Part shown: piece after piece, positions 6,563 to 15,565 of the stretch
How the letters are laid out: each line of letters opens with the position of its first letter
Numbering within the stretch: the stretch's first letter is position 1
Source: Atlanticothrix silvestris CENA357
GTDB lineage: Bacteria; Cyanobacteriota; Cyanobacteriia; Cyanobacteriales; Nostocaceae
Assembly (NCBI RefSeq): GCF_016056295.1
Contig: NZ_JAECZB010000102.1
Span: 1 to 64,000, forward strand
DNA: 64,000 nt
Reading direction: 5' to 3'
The notes under the pieces: generated by a model
Databases searched by the model: none
The model's input: only the letters and a program-made list of their open reading frames with translations
What the model was told of the DNA's origin: nothing
Program-made: the position numbers and the translations under genes

Positions 6563-8670
6563 ATGCCAAATCATACTGGATACCACATAAACTCTATTCT
6601 CCATGAAGGAATCCAAACGATTATTTATCAAACTCAAACTCCAAAAACGCCACAACGATTTATTCTAAAAGTCTTGAAAAATGAATATCCCACCTTGGAA
6701 GCTTTTACTCGGCTAAAAAATGAGTATCAAATTCAGCAAAACTTAGACCATCCCAATATAGTTAAAGCAATCAGTCTAGAAACTTTTGAAAATCGTGTAG
6801 GGCTATTATTAGAAGATTTTGGGGGCAAATCTTTAGCACAGATACTACAAAACGAAAGCCTAAACTTAATTAACTACTTAAATATTGCTATTCAATTAAC
6901 TAAAGCTTTAGATTATTTACATAAAAACCAAATTATTCATAAAGATATCAAACCTAGTAATATCATTATTAATCCTGAAACAGGTATTGTAAAACTCACA
7001 GATTTTGGTATAGCCTCCTGTCTCAATAAAGAAAACCCACAATTTACTAACCCCAACTCTGTTGAAGGTACACTTGCCTATATGTCTCCCGAACAAACCG
7101 GGAGAATGAATCGCATTCTTGATTACCGTAGTGACTTTTATTCTCTAGGTGTATCTTTATATGAAATGCTCACTGAGCAAATGCCATTTTTTAGCCAAGA
7201 TCCTCTAGAGATAGTTTACAACCACATTGCTGTTCAACCTAAAAAGCCACACTTGATAAATTCTGAAATTCCTAGTGCAGTTTCAGAAATTGTCATGAAG
7301 TTGATGGCAAAAAATGCTGAAGACAGATATCAAAGTGCAACAGGATTATTAGCAGACTTAGAATTATGCCTCAGTCAGCTAAAAACTAAAGGTGAGATTA
7401 CTGACTTTGTACCAGGTCGGTTAGACATTTTAAGTCAGTTACTCATTCCTCAAAAATTATATGGCCGGGAACAACAAGTTAACGAATTATTAGCTGCTTT
7501 TGAGCGTGTTAATTGTGGAACTAGTGAAATGATGCTAGTCTCTGGGTATTCGGGTATCGGTAAATCAGCTTTAGTTAATGAAGTTAATAAACCCAAAATG
7601 ATTTATACGCAGCTTTGCAAGCAGGATTAGTTCTGCCTTTAAACGAAGCTTACCGAATTCCTTTAGTTTTTAATCAAGAAGAAGCTGTTGATTTAAATTT
7701 AGACACATCACGGGTAAGTTATAAATTCTTACATGACAGAGTACAACAGGCTGCTTATTCATTAATCCCAGAAGCCGATAAAAAATCGACTCATCTAAAA
7801 ATAGGTCAATTACTTCTAAAAAATACACCTCAACAAGAAATAGAAGCTAATATTTTTGATATTGTCAATCAATTAAATGTAGGTGTTGATTTTCTCCTTG
7901 AGCAATCTGAGAAAACTGAACTGAAGATGCCATTAACACATCTAAAGCCAACGGTTATCTCCAAGAAGAAGCCTTAGCTTATGAATTAGCAGGGGAATTT
8001 TATTGGTCTTTAGGTAAAGATTTGATTCATCAGACTTATATAACTAAAGCCTATTATGCCTATCTTCGCTGGGGAGCGATCGCAAAAATTAAACACTTAG
8101 AATCAAAATATACTTTTTTAAGAGAACAAACTAGTACTACAGAAACTTCTGCTTTCCAATTAGATGTCACTCACATTGCTACTAAAACTACTACCGTTAA
8201 TGATTTTACAACATCGCTTGAAAGCGAATCATCACCGTCAAGCCATTCAAATAATTAAAGAATATGGAGTTATTCCGGCGGTAAAATGCTATCTGGGGCA
8301 ATTAAATCAAGTATTCATGAATATTTTAGCAAATGCCATTGATGCTTTAGAAGATGCAAATAATAAGCTGAGTTTTGCAGAAATTAAATCAAATCATCCT
8401 AACATTATTACCATCACTACAAAGATGGCTGAAGACCAGCAAAATGTAATGATTAAAATTAAAGACAACGGTAAAGGAATGACAGAAGAAATCAAAACCT
8501 GTATTTTTGATCACCTATTTACGACTAAATCTGTAGGACAAGGTACGGGTTTAGGATTATCTATCAGTCAAAAAATTGTAGTAGAAAATCACGGCGGAAG
8601 TTTGATTTGTGAATCAGCTTTAGGACATGGTACAGAATTTGTGATTTCTATACCTGTCCTAGCTGATTGA
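6563..8670 (+). pseudogene. Relic of a Ser/Thr kinase-ATPase-GAF-histidine kinase, three internal deletions
   Basis: Four collinear pieces match the intact 1812-residue protein at 57922-63360. Piece 1 (6563 to about 7595) has the whole kinase domain (HKDIKPSN, DFG) and the start of the ATPase (GYSGIGKSAL). It then shifts frame into piece 2 (about 7595-7920, LQAGLVLP and FLHDRVQQAAYSLIPEA). Piece 3 (about 7920-8195) begins AINTSKANGYLQEEAL and has YAYLRWGAIAKI. Piece 4 (about 8195-8670) has HRLKANHH and the ATP-binding boxes of the histidine kinase (GTGLGLSISQ) and ends normally. Missing are most of the ATPase, most of the helical middle, and the GAF plus H-box region. About 2.1 kb remains of about 5.4 kb. 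Piece 1 alone (355 codons, ending at 7630) could still yield a free kinase domain. Confidence 0.85.
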
Positions 8671-8680
8671 AATCATTAAA

Positions 8681-8803
8681 AATTATGGCGTTGCTGAGTG
8701 AGAATATGAATTTACCTCACGCAGAGGCGCAGAGTCGCAGAGAGTAAGAGTTGAGAATCCTTGATTTTTGAATTTCATATCTTAATTCAGCAACGCCATA
8801 ATT
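8681..8803. repeat. 123-bp inverted-repeat element
   Basis: AATTATGGCGTTGCTGA at 8681-8697 is perfectly inverted at 8787-8803. Inside lies CGCAGAGGCGCAGAGTCGCAG, then AGAGAGTAAGAGTTG, a motif repeated at about 57675-57710. There is no ORF. It looks like a small non-autonomous element or folded RNA repeat placed between the relic and moaE. Confidence 0.7.
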
Positions 8804-8847
8804 ATTCTTCTTAATTTTTAATTTTACATTTTTAATTTTTAATTCCC

Positions 8848-9339
8848 CTAAGGGGCTGACTGTTCACAAGCATTAATACTTACCCAACTACTAGACAACT
8901 GACCATCTAGTCCGTCATACCATTCCTTTTTCCAAATAGGGGCATTGTGTTTGAGGGTATCAATGGCATATTGGCAAGCTGCAAATGCCTCACCGCGATG
9001 AGGACAACCAACTGCTACTAAAACACTAATTTCTCCAACCTGTAAACGCCCAGTACGATGATAAATTACTACCCGCTGCACATCAGGCCAAGAGGAGCGA
9101 ATATCAGCAGCGATTTGATAAAATACTCGCAATGCCATTGGTTCGTATGCTTGATATTCTAAAGCAACTACAGGTTGTCCATCGGTTTGATTGCGAACCA
9201 TGCCACTCATTACCACTACTGCACCATTGGCTGGGTCATTAGCTTTAGCATAGATTTCTTCAATAGATAATGGCGCAAAGGTAATGGCAAAACTATCTTC
9301 AGTTCTTGGTTTAATTGCAGAATTTAGTGTAGTTGTCAT
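8848..9339 (-). CDS. moaE: Molybdopterin synthase catalytic subunit MoaE
   Basis: MoaE (163 residues) pairs with sulphur-carrying MoaD to insert two thiols into precursor Z, making molybdopterin in the cytosol. Family marks are GAVVVMSGMVRN near 39-50, HRTGRLQVGE (94-103), CPHRGEAF, and the active-site lysines K130 and K137 in LKHNAPIWKKE, spaced as in E. coli K119 and K126. Length is slightly above the E. coli protein because of a 15-residue N-terminal extension. No other molybdenum cofactor gene is nearby. Downstream is only repeat DNA. Confidence 0.95.
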   Translation of the reverse strand: MTTTLNSAIKPRTEDSFAITFAPLSIEEIYAKANDPANGAVVVMSGMVRNQTDGQPVVALEYQAYEPMALRVFYQIAADIRSSWPDVQRVVIYHRTGRLQVGEISVLVAVGCPHRGEAFAACQYAIDTLKHNAPIWKKEWYDGLDGQLSSSWVSINACEQSAP

Positions 9340-9354
9340 ACAAAGATTATTAAG

Positions 9355-10149
9355 CTACATAGGCAAGTTTAAATCAGCAGCGATCGCATCTAAATAAGGT
9401 TGAAAAATCGCCAAATTTTCTAGCTTCTCAAACTTCCCGGTTACAGAACCTGGGTCAAAAGCTGTATTAATTACGTAAAGTGCTGTGCCATCAAAAGCTA
9501 CATGACCGATATGTTGTTCTTGAACTCCACCTTCTTGTTTGAGTCCTACAAACCCATAGCGTAATCCCTGAAGCTTACCGACTGGCACCTGTTGTGGTGG
9601 GTAGGCTGAGAAAACGATTTTGTTGCTATATGTACTTTGACGATCTTTTGCCAAAGTTGTATCTAAGTCTGCAACCCAAATTTTAAGTGCTGCTAATACT
9701 TGGTTTTGGTGCTTGGGACTTTGGTAATCTATTTTAGAACCAAGTGGAATCCCACTTGCTATTAGATTCTTTTGGAAATCAGGATTATTGTTTACTGGAT
9801 AAACTCCAATCTCCACAGTACCGAGAATTTCTCCTTGGGAAGACACACATAATAGAGGAGCATTTCCCTGACAAGGAAAAACTTGCCAGCCATTTGGGGC
9901 TGAAGTTGTCCCTAATATTTTTTTCCAAATATTTTCTTCTACGGGAGTAGGAGTAATCGCAGGAGTTGTTTGAGAAGAATTGCCTACAGCCGGCTTGACT
10001 ACAGGATTAAGTTTTTCTACTTTTGTAGAAAACTGGGGAAGAACAAATTTTGCTCCCAGTGGCATCACAACCAGTAAAATAGCACCAAGCAAAAGATGAT
10101 AAACGCGCAACATTTTTCTTGAAAATCCAAAGCCAGAGTTTGCAGACAT
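9355..10149 (-). CDS. Membrane-anchored protein of unknown function
   Basis: This 264-residue protein has a single N-terminal membrane helix (about 17-36, LLLGAILLVVMPLGAKFVL). A Pro/Thr/Ser linker (about 45-72) and a soluble domain follow, probably on the periplasmic side. The domain has two cysteines close together (PCQGNAPLLC, about 93-102) that could form a disulphide. I do not recognise the family. It ends 15 nt before moaE on the same strand, so the two may be co-transcribed, though a functional link to molybdenum cofactor is not implied. Confidence 0.7.
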   Translation of the reverse strand: MSANSGFGFSRKMLRVYHLLLGAILLVVMPLGAKFVLPQFSTKVEKLNPVVKPAVGNSSQTTPAITPTPVEENIWKKILGTTSAPNGWQVFPCQGNAPLLCVSSQGEILGTVEIGVYPVNNNPDFQKNLIASGIPLGSKIDYQSPKHQNQVLAALKIWVADLDTTLAKDRQSTYSNKIVFSAYPPQQVPVGKLQGLRYGFVGLKQEGGVQEQHIGHVAFDGTALYVINTAFDPGSVTGKFEKLENLAIFQPYLDAIAADLNLPM

Positions 10150-10208
10150 ACCATTACTAAGATAAGGGAAAAGGGGAAAGGGGAAAGGAATGGAAAAGAA
10201 AAAATAAT

Positions 10209-10777
10209 GCGATGTGCGACTTATTCTTGGAACCCCTCTCCAAACCTCTCTCCATTTCGGCTATCCATTACCCGGATCTTTCTTAACATAGCTAAAAGCA
10301 AGTCATGGAGGAGGTTATAAGTAGAAGAAACATTTTTAGTATTGACAAAGATATGGAAATATGTGGTAAAGCTTCTCGAAAAGCTATTGCTTTTAGAGAA
10401 GCTTTAGGATGAACTGTGATTAGTTTTGAGTTCCCAGGTTGCAGCAATATCATATAACCTTCTCAAACCACGCCAAATAGTTTTAACACTAGGCTTGCGG
10501 TACACTACTTGCTGGCTGTGCTGCCAAGTCTTCTACTATACGTATCAGCCGTTTGTTTCGCCTTGTATCTCCTAAATCAGCTTGTTTCAATTCTTCTTCT
10601 GCCCAGTTCAACATCATCCGTTCCCTGCAATTACTCTCACGCTCCAAAACTATACCTGTCAATCCTTTTAGCTTCTTTTAAGTAACTTGTATTTTTGTTG
10701 AGAAAGATCCGGGTAATGGATAGCCCTTGTAGGGAAGGGGTTGGGGGTTAGGTTTGAGATAAAGTTGCACACGGCGT
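10209..10777. mobile_element. MITE copy 2 (same family as 4791-4922), interrupted by an IS4-type remnant
   Basis: The left arm (GCGATGTGCGACTTATT, then GGAACCCCTCT) and right arm (TTGTAGGGAAGGG to GTTGCACACGGCG) match copy 1. AAAATAAT flanks the element at 10201-10208 and 10778-10785, giving another 8-bp target duplication. The middle is replaced by a 467-bp insertion at 10259-10725. The insertion has removed some MITE sequence, because the copy 1 segment around 4835-4870 has no counterpart here. Confidence 0.78.
10259..10725 (-). mobile_element. Deletion derivative of an IS4-family (Tn5-like) insertion sequence
   Basis: Perfect 25-bp inverted ends run from GGCTATCCATTACCCGG at 10259 to its complement ending at 10725. 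On the minus strand an N-terminal transposase fragment starts at 10617 (LNWAEEELKQADLGDTRRNK) and stops at 10489. The next bases, in another frame, encode a C-terminal tail (PSVKTIWRGLRRLYDIAATW) that stops at 10404. The N-terminal piece matches the DNA-binding domain of Tn5-like transposases. The whole DDE catalytic core is missing. No 9-bp target duplication is visible. Confidence 0.75.
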
Positions 10778-10804
10778 AAAATAATAAAACCAAACCCTTC
10801 CCCT

Positions 10805-12502
10805 TTACCCTTTCCCCATTTCCCCTTTCCCGTTCTTCGGTAAGCTAACTATAAATTTAGTTCCTTGACCCACCTGACTGGATAAGGTAATGTTACCGCC
10901 ATGTAAATCTACACAAGCTTTAGAAATTGCCAGTCCTAAGCCTGTTCCAGGAATTGTATCGACGTTACTTCCACGGCTGAAAGATTGAAACAAGTTTTCT
11001 TGATCTGCGATTGGTATACCAATTCCCTGATCTTTGATAGAAAACATCACTTGTGATTCTTTACCGATGAGGTGAAACTCGATCGCACCGCCCTCTGGAG
11101 AGTACTTAATTGCATTAGACATTAAGTTGACAAAGATTTGCTGTAAGAGTCCGCGATCGCCCCAAAAGCCTTTAGTATTACCAGTGATTTTAAAAATCAA
11201 TTCGTGATGTTCCCCGACTGTCTCTCGTTCTTGTTCAATTAACTCAGAGAAAAATTGCAACAAATCGAGTGGAACTGGTTTAAATTTAGTGTTATCCAGT
11301 TCAAATTGGTTAACTAAAAGCATATTATCCACAAGCTTGGACATATATCTTGCTTTATGCTCAATAATTCCCAAAAATCTCTGTTGTCTAGACTCATCTA
11401 GTTGCTGGCTATGTTTTACCAGAGTTGATGCAGCCGCAAGAATTGAAGTTAAAGGTGTTCGACATTCATGGGAAACTGTGCCAATGATTTGGGATCTAAA
11501 AAGGTTGAGTTGCTGTTCTTTTACTAAAGCTGCTTGAGTTTGGGCTAATAATTCAGCTTGTTGGATAGCGATCGCTAATTGTACCGATACTTCATAGAGC
11601 ATTTCCACATCATCATGTTGCCACTGCCGCTCTTCTGAACTGTGGTGAGCCACTAACAAACCCCAAAGCTTGGGAGTTGGGTTGCCGTTGTTACTGATAT
11701 TAATGGGAACTACTATATTTGCTTCAGTGTTAAATTGCTCTTTGAGGGTGACACAATTACTTAAACCAACTTCATAAACGTAAGAAATTGGAATCTGAAT
11801 ATTGGGTAAAGACAAAGCGGACAAGTTAGTAGAAATTTCTGTTTTTCCCCTCGTTCCCAATCCCCAGTTTCCACTCCCGACGCGATTTTCCAGAGCTAAA
11901 GTGCGACGTGATTCTACTGAGGAGGCGACTATTTTACCACTCATATCTGAGGCAAATTTATACACTATGACGCGCTCACATTTGAGAAGTTGTTGTACCT
12001 CCGCTACAGCAGTATTCAAAATTTGCTCTAGGTTCAAAGATTGGCGAATCCGCAGCGCAGTCGTCGCTATAAGGCGCTGTCGCTCTTGAGTTTTGTTGAG
12101 TTGGGCTTGTAAATAAGATTGTTTGATGGCGTTGCGGACTGCTAATTGCAGTACATCTGGTTTAAGGTTTTGCTTGACTAAATAATCTAAAGCACCTCGT
12201 TTCATGGCTTGTACTGCCACTTCTTCATCACCACGCCCAGTTAACATAATCACGGGCACAGCTGTCTTAAATATCTCCTGCTTAAGTTTATCGAAGAGTT
12301 CTAATCCACTCAGATCAGGTAGGCAAAAATCCAGCAAAATGGCATCGCAGTGGATTTTTTGGCACAAGACCAGCGCATCTTCTGCACAGTCAGCCTCCAA
12401 AATATGGTACGACTGGTGCGGATCTCGTAAAAGATGTCGACGATAGATTTTTCGATCTGCTGCACAATCATCGATGATGAGTAGCGTCCGTATGTCCAAC
12501 AT
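10805..12502 (-). CDS. Response regulator receiver-GAF-histidine kinase
   Basis: Order in this 565-residue protein: REC domain (about 5-125, phospho-acceptor D58 in ILLDFCLPDLSG), GAF domain (about 145-320), then histidine kinase with H345 in VSHECRTPL and ATP boxes GIGIPIADQENLF and GTGLGLAISK. The GAF resembles cyanobacteriochrome bilin-binding GAFs (LNLEQILNTAVAEVQQLL, LWGLLVAHHSSEERQWQ). C250 sits where the bilin cysteine should be, but its usual His partner is Val, and the preceding loop holds a glycine-rich low-complexity segment (residues 209-221). It follows the phytochrome and Rcp1-type gene on the same strand after a 287-nt gap. The last residues (GKGEMGKG) come from a purine heptamer repeat. 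Confidence 0.85.
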   Translation of the reverse strand: MLDIRTLLIIDDCAADRKIYRRHLLRDPHQSYHILEADCAEDALVLCQKIHCDAILLDFCLPDLSGLELFDKLKQEIFKTAVPVIMLTGRGDEEVAVQAMKRGALDYLVKQNLKPDVLQLAVRNAIKQSYLQAQLNKTQERQRLIATTALRIRQSLNLEQILNTAVAEVQQLLKCERVIVYKFASDMSGKIVASSVESRRTLALENRVGSGNWGLGTRGKTEISTNLSALSLPNIQIPISYVYEVGLSNCVTLKEQFNTEANIVVPINISNNGNPTPKLWGLLVAHHSSEERQWQHDDVEMLYEVSVQLAIAIQQAELLAQTQAALVKEQQLNLFRSQIIGTVSHECRTPLTSILAAASTLVKHSQQLDESRQQRFLGIIEHKARYMSKLVDNMLLVNQFELDNTKFKPVPLDLLQFFSELIEQERETVGEHHELIFKITGNTKGFWGDRGLLQQIFVNLMSNAIKYSPEGGAIEFHLIGKESQVMFSIKDQGIGIPIADQENLFQSFSRGSNVDTIPGTGLGLAISKACVDLHGGNITLSSQVGQGTKFIVSLPKNGKGEMGKG

Positions 12503-12789
12503 AAGAGTATGAGGATCGGGGAGCTATGTAGATCCCTTTTATCCTGATTGTGTTTTTATTGCATAATTCTAAAAATAATATAAAATAAATATAAATAAAA
12601 TCTAATTTCTTTACTAATCCTAAAGCGATACTCAGTAGGTAGTAGCAAAAGTTAAGAAAATGGGGAAAATAAATCGGGGACAGACAAATAGACGCAGCGA
12701 CTCCCACAGAAAAATGTCTCTGTGTCCTGTAAGTCTTACCCTTTGTTGTCCTGATTTGCCTACTACCTCATCGACAGAAAATCAAAAAA
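12503..12789. other. Spacer between the regulator genes
   Basis: There is an AT-rich stretch (about 12545-12605) and a short GGGGAAAATAAATCGGGGAC tract. No gene was seen. It may hold a separate promoter for the REC-GAF-kinase gene. Confidence 0.4.
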
Positions 12790-13245
12790 TTAATCCAACC
12801 CAGGCGGAGTATTTACCTCTAGCCAGTAGTCTACGAATGCCTGAATTGTTTTTTTTAGTTCCTGAGCATCCATCGGTTTTACCAGATAACCATTTGCCCC
12901 CTTTTGGTAGCATAATTCAATGTCTTTGGGGTTAGATGATGTGGTAAACACCACAATGGGAATTTCTCTGAAACTTTTGTCTTGTTTGAGACGCTCTAGA
13001 ATGTCACGACCATCAATACCAGGTAAGTTGAGGTCGAGCAAAATAACAGAAGGTCTTAGCGCTACTTTAGAGTTGCGTAAGGCATCGCTTTTTTGTTGAT
13101 AGAGGAACTCTAAAACCTCATCTCCATTAGTACAACGGTGTATGGGGTTCTGGACTGCCATGCGCCGCATCAGGCGTTGTAGCATCCGAAAGTCTTCATT
13201 GCTGTCCTCAACAACGAGCAGCGGTTCATGAAGTTTTGTTGTCAT
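12790..13245 (-). CDS. rcp1: Rcp1-type single-domain response regulator
   Basis: This is a 151-residue CheY-like protein with no output domain. The phospho-acceptor is D71 in VILLDLNLPGIDG, with the acidic pair near the N-terminus (VVEDSNEDF) and the conserved Lys in YLVKPMD. The length and the 40-50 region (GDEVLEFLYQQ) match Rcp1, the partner of cyanobacterial phytochrome Cph1. It starts 52 nt after the phytochrome stop on the same strand, as in the known cph1-rcp1 operon, so phosphotransfer from that kinase is very likely. Confidence 0.92.
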   Translation of the reverse strand: MTTKLHEPLLVVEDSNEDFRMLQRLMRRMAVQNPIHRCTNGDEVLEFLYQQKSDALRNSKVALRPSVILLDLNLPGIDGRDILERLKQDKSFREIPIVVFTTSSNPKDIELCYQKGANGYLVKPMDAQELKKTIQAFVDYWLEVNTPPGLD

Positions 13246-13297
13246 TCGTGGTCTTAAATGAGCTTAACAAAAAATAATATTTTGTAATTATCTTAAA

Positions 13298-15565
13298 CTA
13301 TTCCAGCGTAAAGTAGAACGTCGAGCCAACAGTTAAGCTAGATTCGACCCAGATTTGACCTTCATGCAGTTCTATAATCTTCTTAACAATTGCGAGTCCT
13401 GCACCTGCGCCTCCACCGTATTTTTCTTGGGAGTGGAGCCGTTTAAAGAGTCGAAAAATAGTTTCTAGGTGATGTTCTGGAATACCAATACCGTTATCGC
13501 GGATATAAAAAACAGGAGTTACAGAAGTTTGGTCTAAAAGGTGTTGGTCTGCATCCAAGTAACCAATTTCAACCCATCGCTCTACTTTATCGTTGTATTT
13601 GAACGCATTGCCAATGAGGTTACTGAAAACTTCGTTAACAAGAACTTGGTAACACTGCATTGTCGGTAAAGGGCGGGGAACGCGAATATTAATCAGCTGG
13701 GAGTTTTGGCGACTGGCGCGAAAAACTTCAATCACCTGATTGAGCAATTCGTTGAGGTCGGTTATTTCTAGGCGCAGTTGTGCTTGTCCTAACTGCGAAA
13801 GCCTTAGTAAAGCATTAATTAGAGTTTCCATTCGCACAGACAAAGATACCACTGTCTGCAAACACTCGACTCCCTCATCATCTAGGATTTCGGCATAGTC
13901 TTCTAACAGAACTGTCGAGAAGTTATAAATACCCCGCAAAGGCTCCTTAAGATCGTGAGAAGCTGCATAAGCAAAAGAAGCTAGTTCTCGGTTGCTGCGC
14001 TCTAACTCTAAATTAATTTTGGCTAATTCATCGGCTTTTGAGAGGACAATACCCACGATCGCATTTTTGAGAGCAAGGGCACTTTCTAGTTCAGATGGTT
14101 GCCAAGGTAGAGAAGTTAATCGCACTGTCTCTTGCCATTGTTCAAAGGATTTTCGCGGACAAAGGGTAATGCTGCCATCTGCCTCAAATTGTATGGAGTC
14201 GTTGGGATTACCCGCCCAATTGACTATTTGAATAACTTCAGGGCGAAACCAGAGAATGTAATAGCGCCGGACTTGAGAAATTCGCAGTAACAGCAAGCCG
14301 CTGGCTGCATCTTTAAATGCGACAGCCCTAGGGTTAAGCTGCGGTAGAGAATCGGTAGAAAATAGATTATCGCTAACTTGATTGTTTGCCCATTCTACTA
14401 ATGCCCGCACCTGAGCAATATTTGGTGTTTCTCCGACAAGGGTAATTTCATGATCTAAACAAACCGCTGCACCAGAAGCACTGACAAGATCTAGCAAGCG
14501 GATTTCTGGTTTGATAAGAGCATCTATAAAATTGTCTGCCTGCGAAATGGATGCTAATAACTCAGACTGTAGCGATTTGAGTTTTACTTTATAGTCCCAT
14601 TCCGAATGACTAATTTTGTTTGCTAACTCTGATGACACAATCTGTCCCAACAATTCACACATCTTCCGAACTTCATAAGAAATATACTTGGGAGTTTGAT
14701 GATGACAGGATATTAACCCCCAAAGCTGCTGCTCTTGAATTAACGAAATCACTAGCACAGCCGCCACGCCCATATTTTGATGATATTCAGCACAACATGA
14801 ACCAAAACTGCGTAGTACAGAGTAGCTTAAATCAAGAGGCTGATGTGTTATGGGATTTTCAGTTGGAATTAGTTTGACAGATTGAGCAGTTAAATCAGGA
14901 ATGAATCGCAGCCAGCAGCGCTTGTATAATTCTCTCGCTGGTTCTGGAATATCTGTTGCTGGATAGTGGAGTCCTAAATAAGGTGATAAATTATCTCGTT
15001 TGACTTCGGCAATTACAGAACCCGCTTGCTGCTGATCAAATTGGTAGACCATTACCCGGTCAAAACCTGTGATTTTTTGAACTTCTTCAGCTACGAGATG
15101 CAAAAATTCTCTTAGGTTTGATGTGTTTTGCATAGTAGCGATCGCTTCACTCGCCCAAGCCTGGAAACTCAAAAAACTCAACTCAGACCTAGAGTCAATC
15201 AATTCTAGTTCCAAAATTAGAGCATCTGCTGTGCGATGAGCAATACTTTCAAAGTATCGCTCACCAATCAAAGTCATAATTGTTACTTTAACACCAGTAG
15301 TAGTACCAATTTTTTTGGTGAAAGAATGCTTAATTGTTTCTGTTTGCCGAGCATCAAACAAGTAGCTTAAAGGTTGACCCAGCAAATCCTCTGGCTCTCT
15401 ACCCAAGTATTCTTGGGTATTGTGGCTAACTTGCAGGATCTCCAACTCGTTACTAAGTACTAGTAGGACACCGTGAGGTTGAATAGAGCCAGGTAAATGA
15501 ATAGCTTTGCGATCGTGGTTAGTCAGAGAATTAGTTGGGGCTATAGTATCTTCAGACTGGCTCAT
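13298..15565 (-). CDS. Cph1-type phytochrome histidine kinase
   Basis: The order is PAS (about 20-125), GAF (about 140-310), PHY (about 330-505) and histidine kinase (about 520-755), total 755. Marks include IHLPGSIQPHG in PAS, YPATDIPEPAR in GAF (D205), the PHY tongue motif PRKSF (470-474), H537 in AASHDLKEPLRG and the box GGAGAGLAIVKK. The N-terminal cysteine of bacteriophytochromes is absent, so bilin attachment should use the GAF cysteine. That cysteine (C257) is present, but the usual CH.. motif reads CCAEYH: the conserved His after it is a second Cys (C258). It would sense red and far-red light and pass phosphate to the Rcp1-type protein encoded next. Confidence 0.93.
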   Translation of the reverse strand: MSQSEDTIAPTNSLTNHDRKAIHLPGSIQPHGVLLVLSNELEILQVSHNTQEYLGREPEDLLGQPLSYLFDARQTETIKHSFTKKIGTTTGVKVTIMTLIGERYFESIAHRTADALILELELIDSRSELSFLSFQAWASEAIATMQNTSNLREFLHLVAEEVQKITGFDRVMVYQFDQQQAGSVIAEVKRDNLSPYLGLHYPATDIPEPARELYKRCWLRFIPDLTAQSVKLIPTENPITHQPLDLSYSVLRSFGSCCAEYHQNMGVAAVLVISLIQEQQLWGLISCHHQTPKYISYEVRKMCELLGQIVSSELANKISHSEWDYKVKLKSLQSELLASISQADNFIDALIKPEIRLLDLVSASGAAVCLDHEITLVGETPNIAQVRALVEWANNQVSDNLFSTDSLPQLNPRAVAFKDAASGLLLLRISQVRRYYILWFRPEVIQIVNWAGNPNDSIQFEADGSITLCPRKSFEQWQETVRLTSLPWQPSELESALALKNAIVGIVLSKADELAKINLELERSNRELASFAYAASHDLKEPLRGIYNFSTVLLEDYAEILDDEGVECLQTVVSLSVRMETLINALLRLSQLGQAQLRLEITDLNELLNQVIEVFRASRQNSQLINIRVPRPLPTMQCYQVLVNEVFSNLIGNAFKYNDKVERWVEIGYLDADQHLLDQTSVTPVFYIRDNGIGIPEHHLETIFRLFKRLHSQEKYGGGAGAGLAIVKKIIELHEGQIWVESSLTVGSTFYFTLE

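Noticed and set aside
12660-12935. 91-codon plus-strand frame overlapping the Rcp1-type gene
   Set aside because: It is partly antisense to a conserved regulator and partly intergenic repeat.
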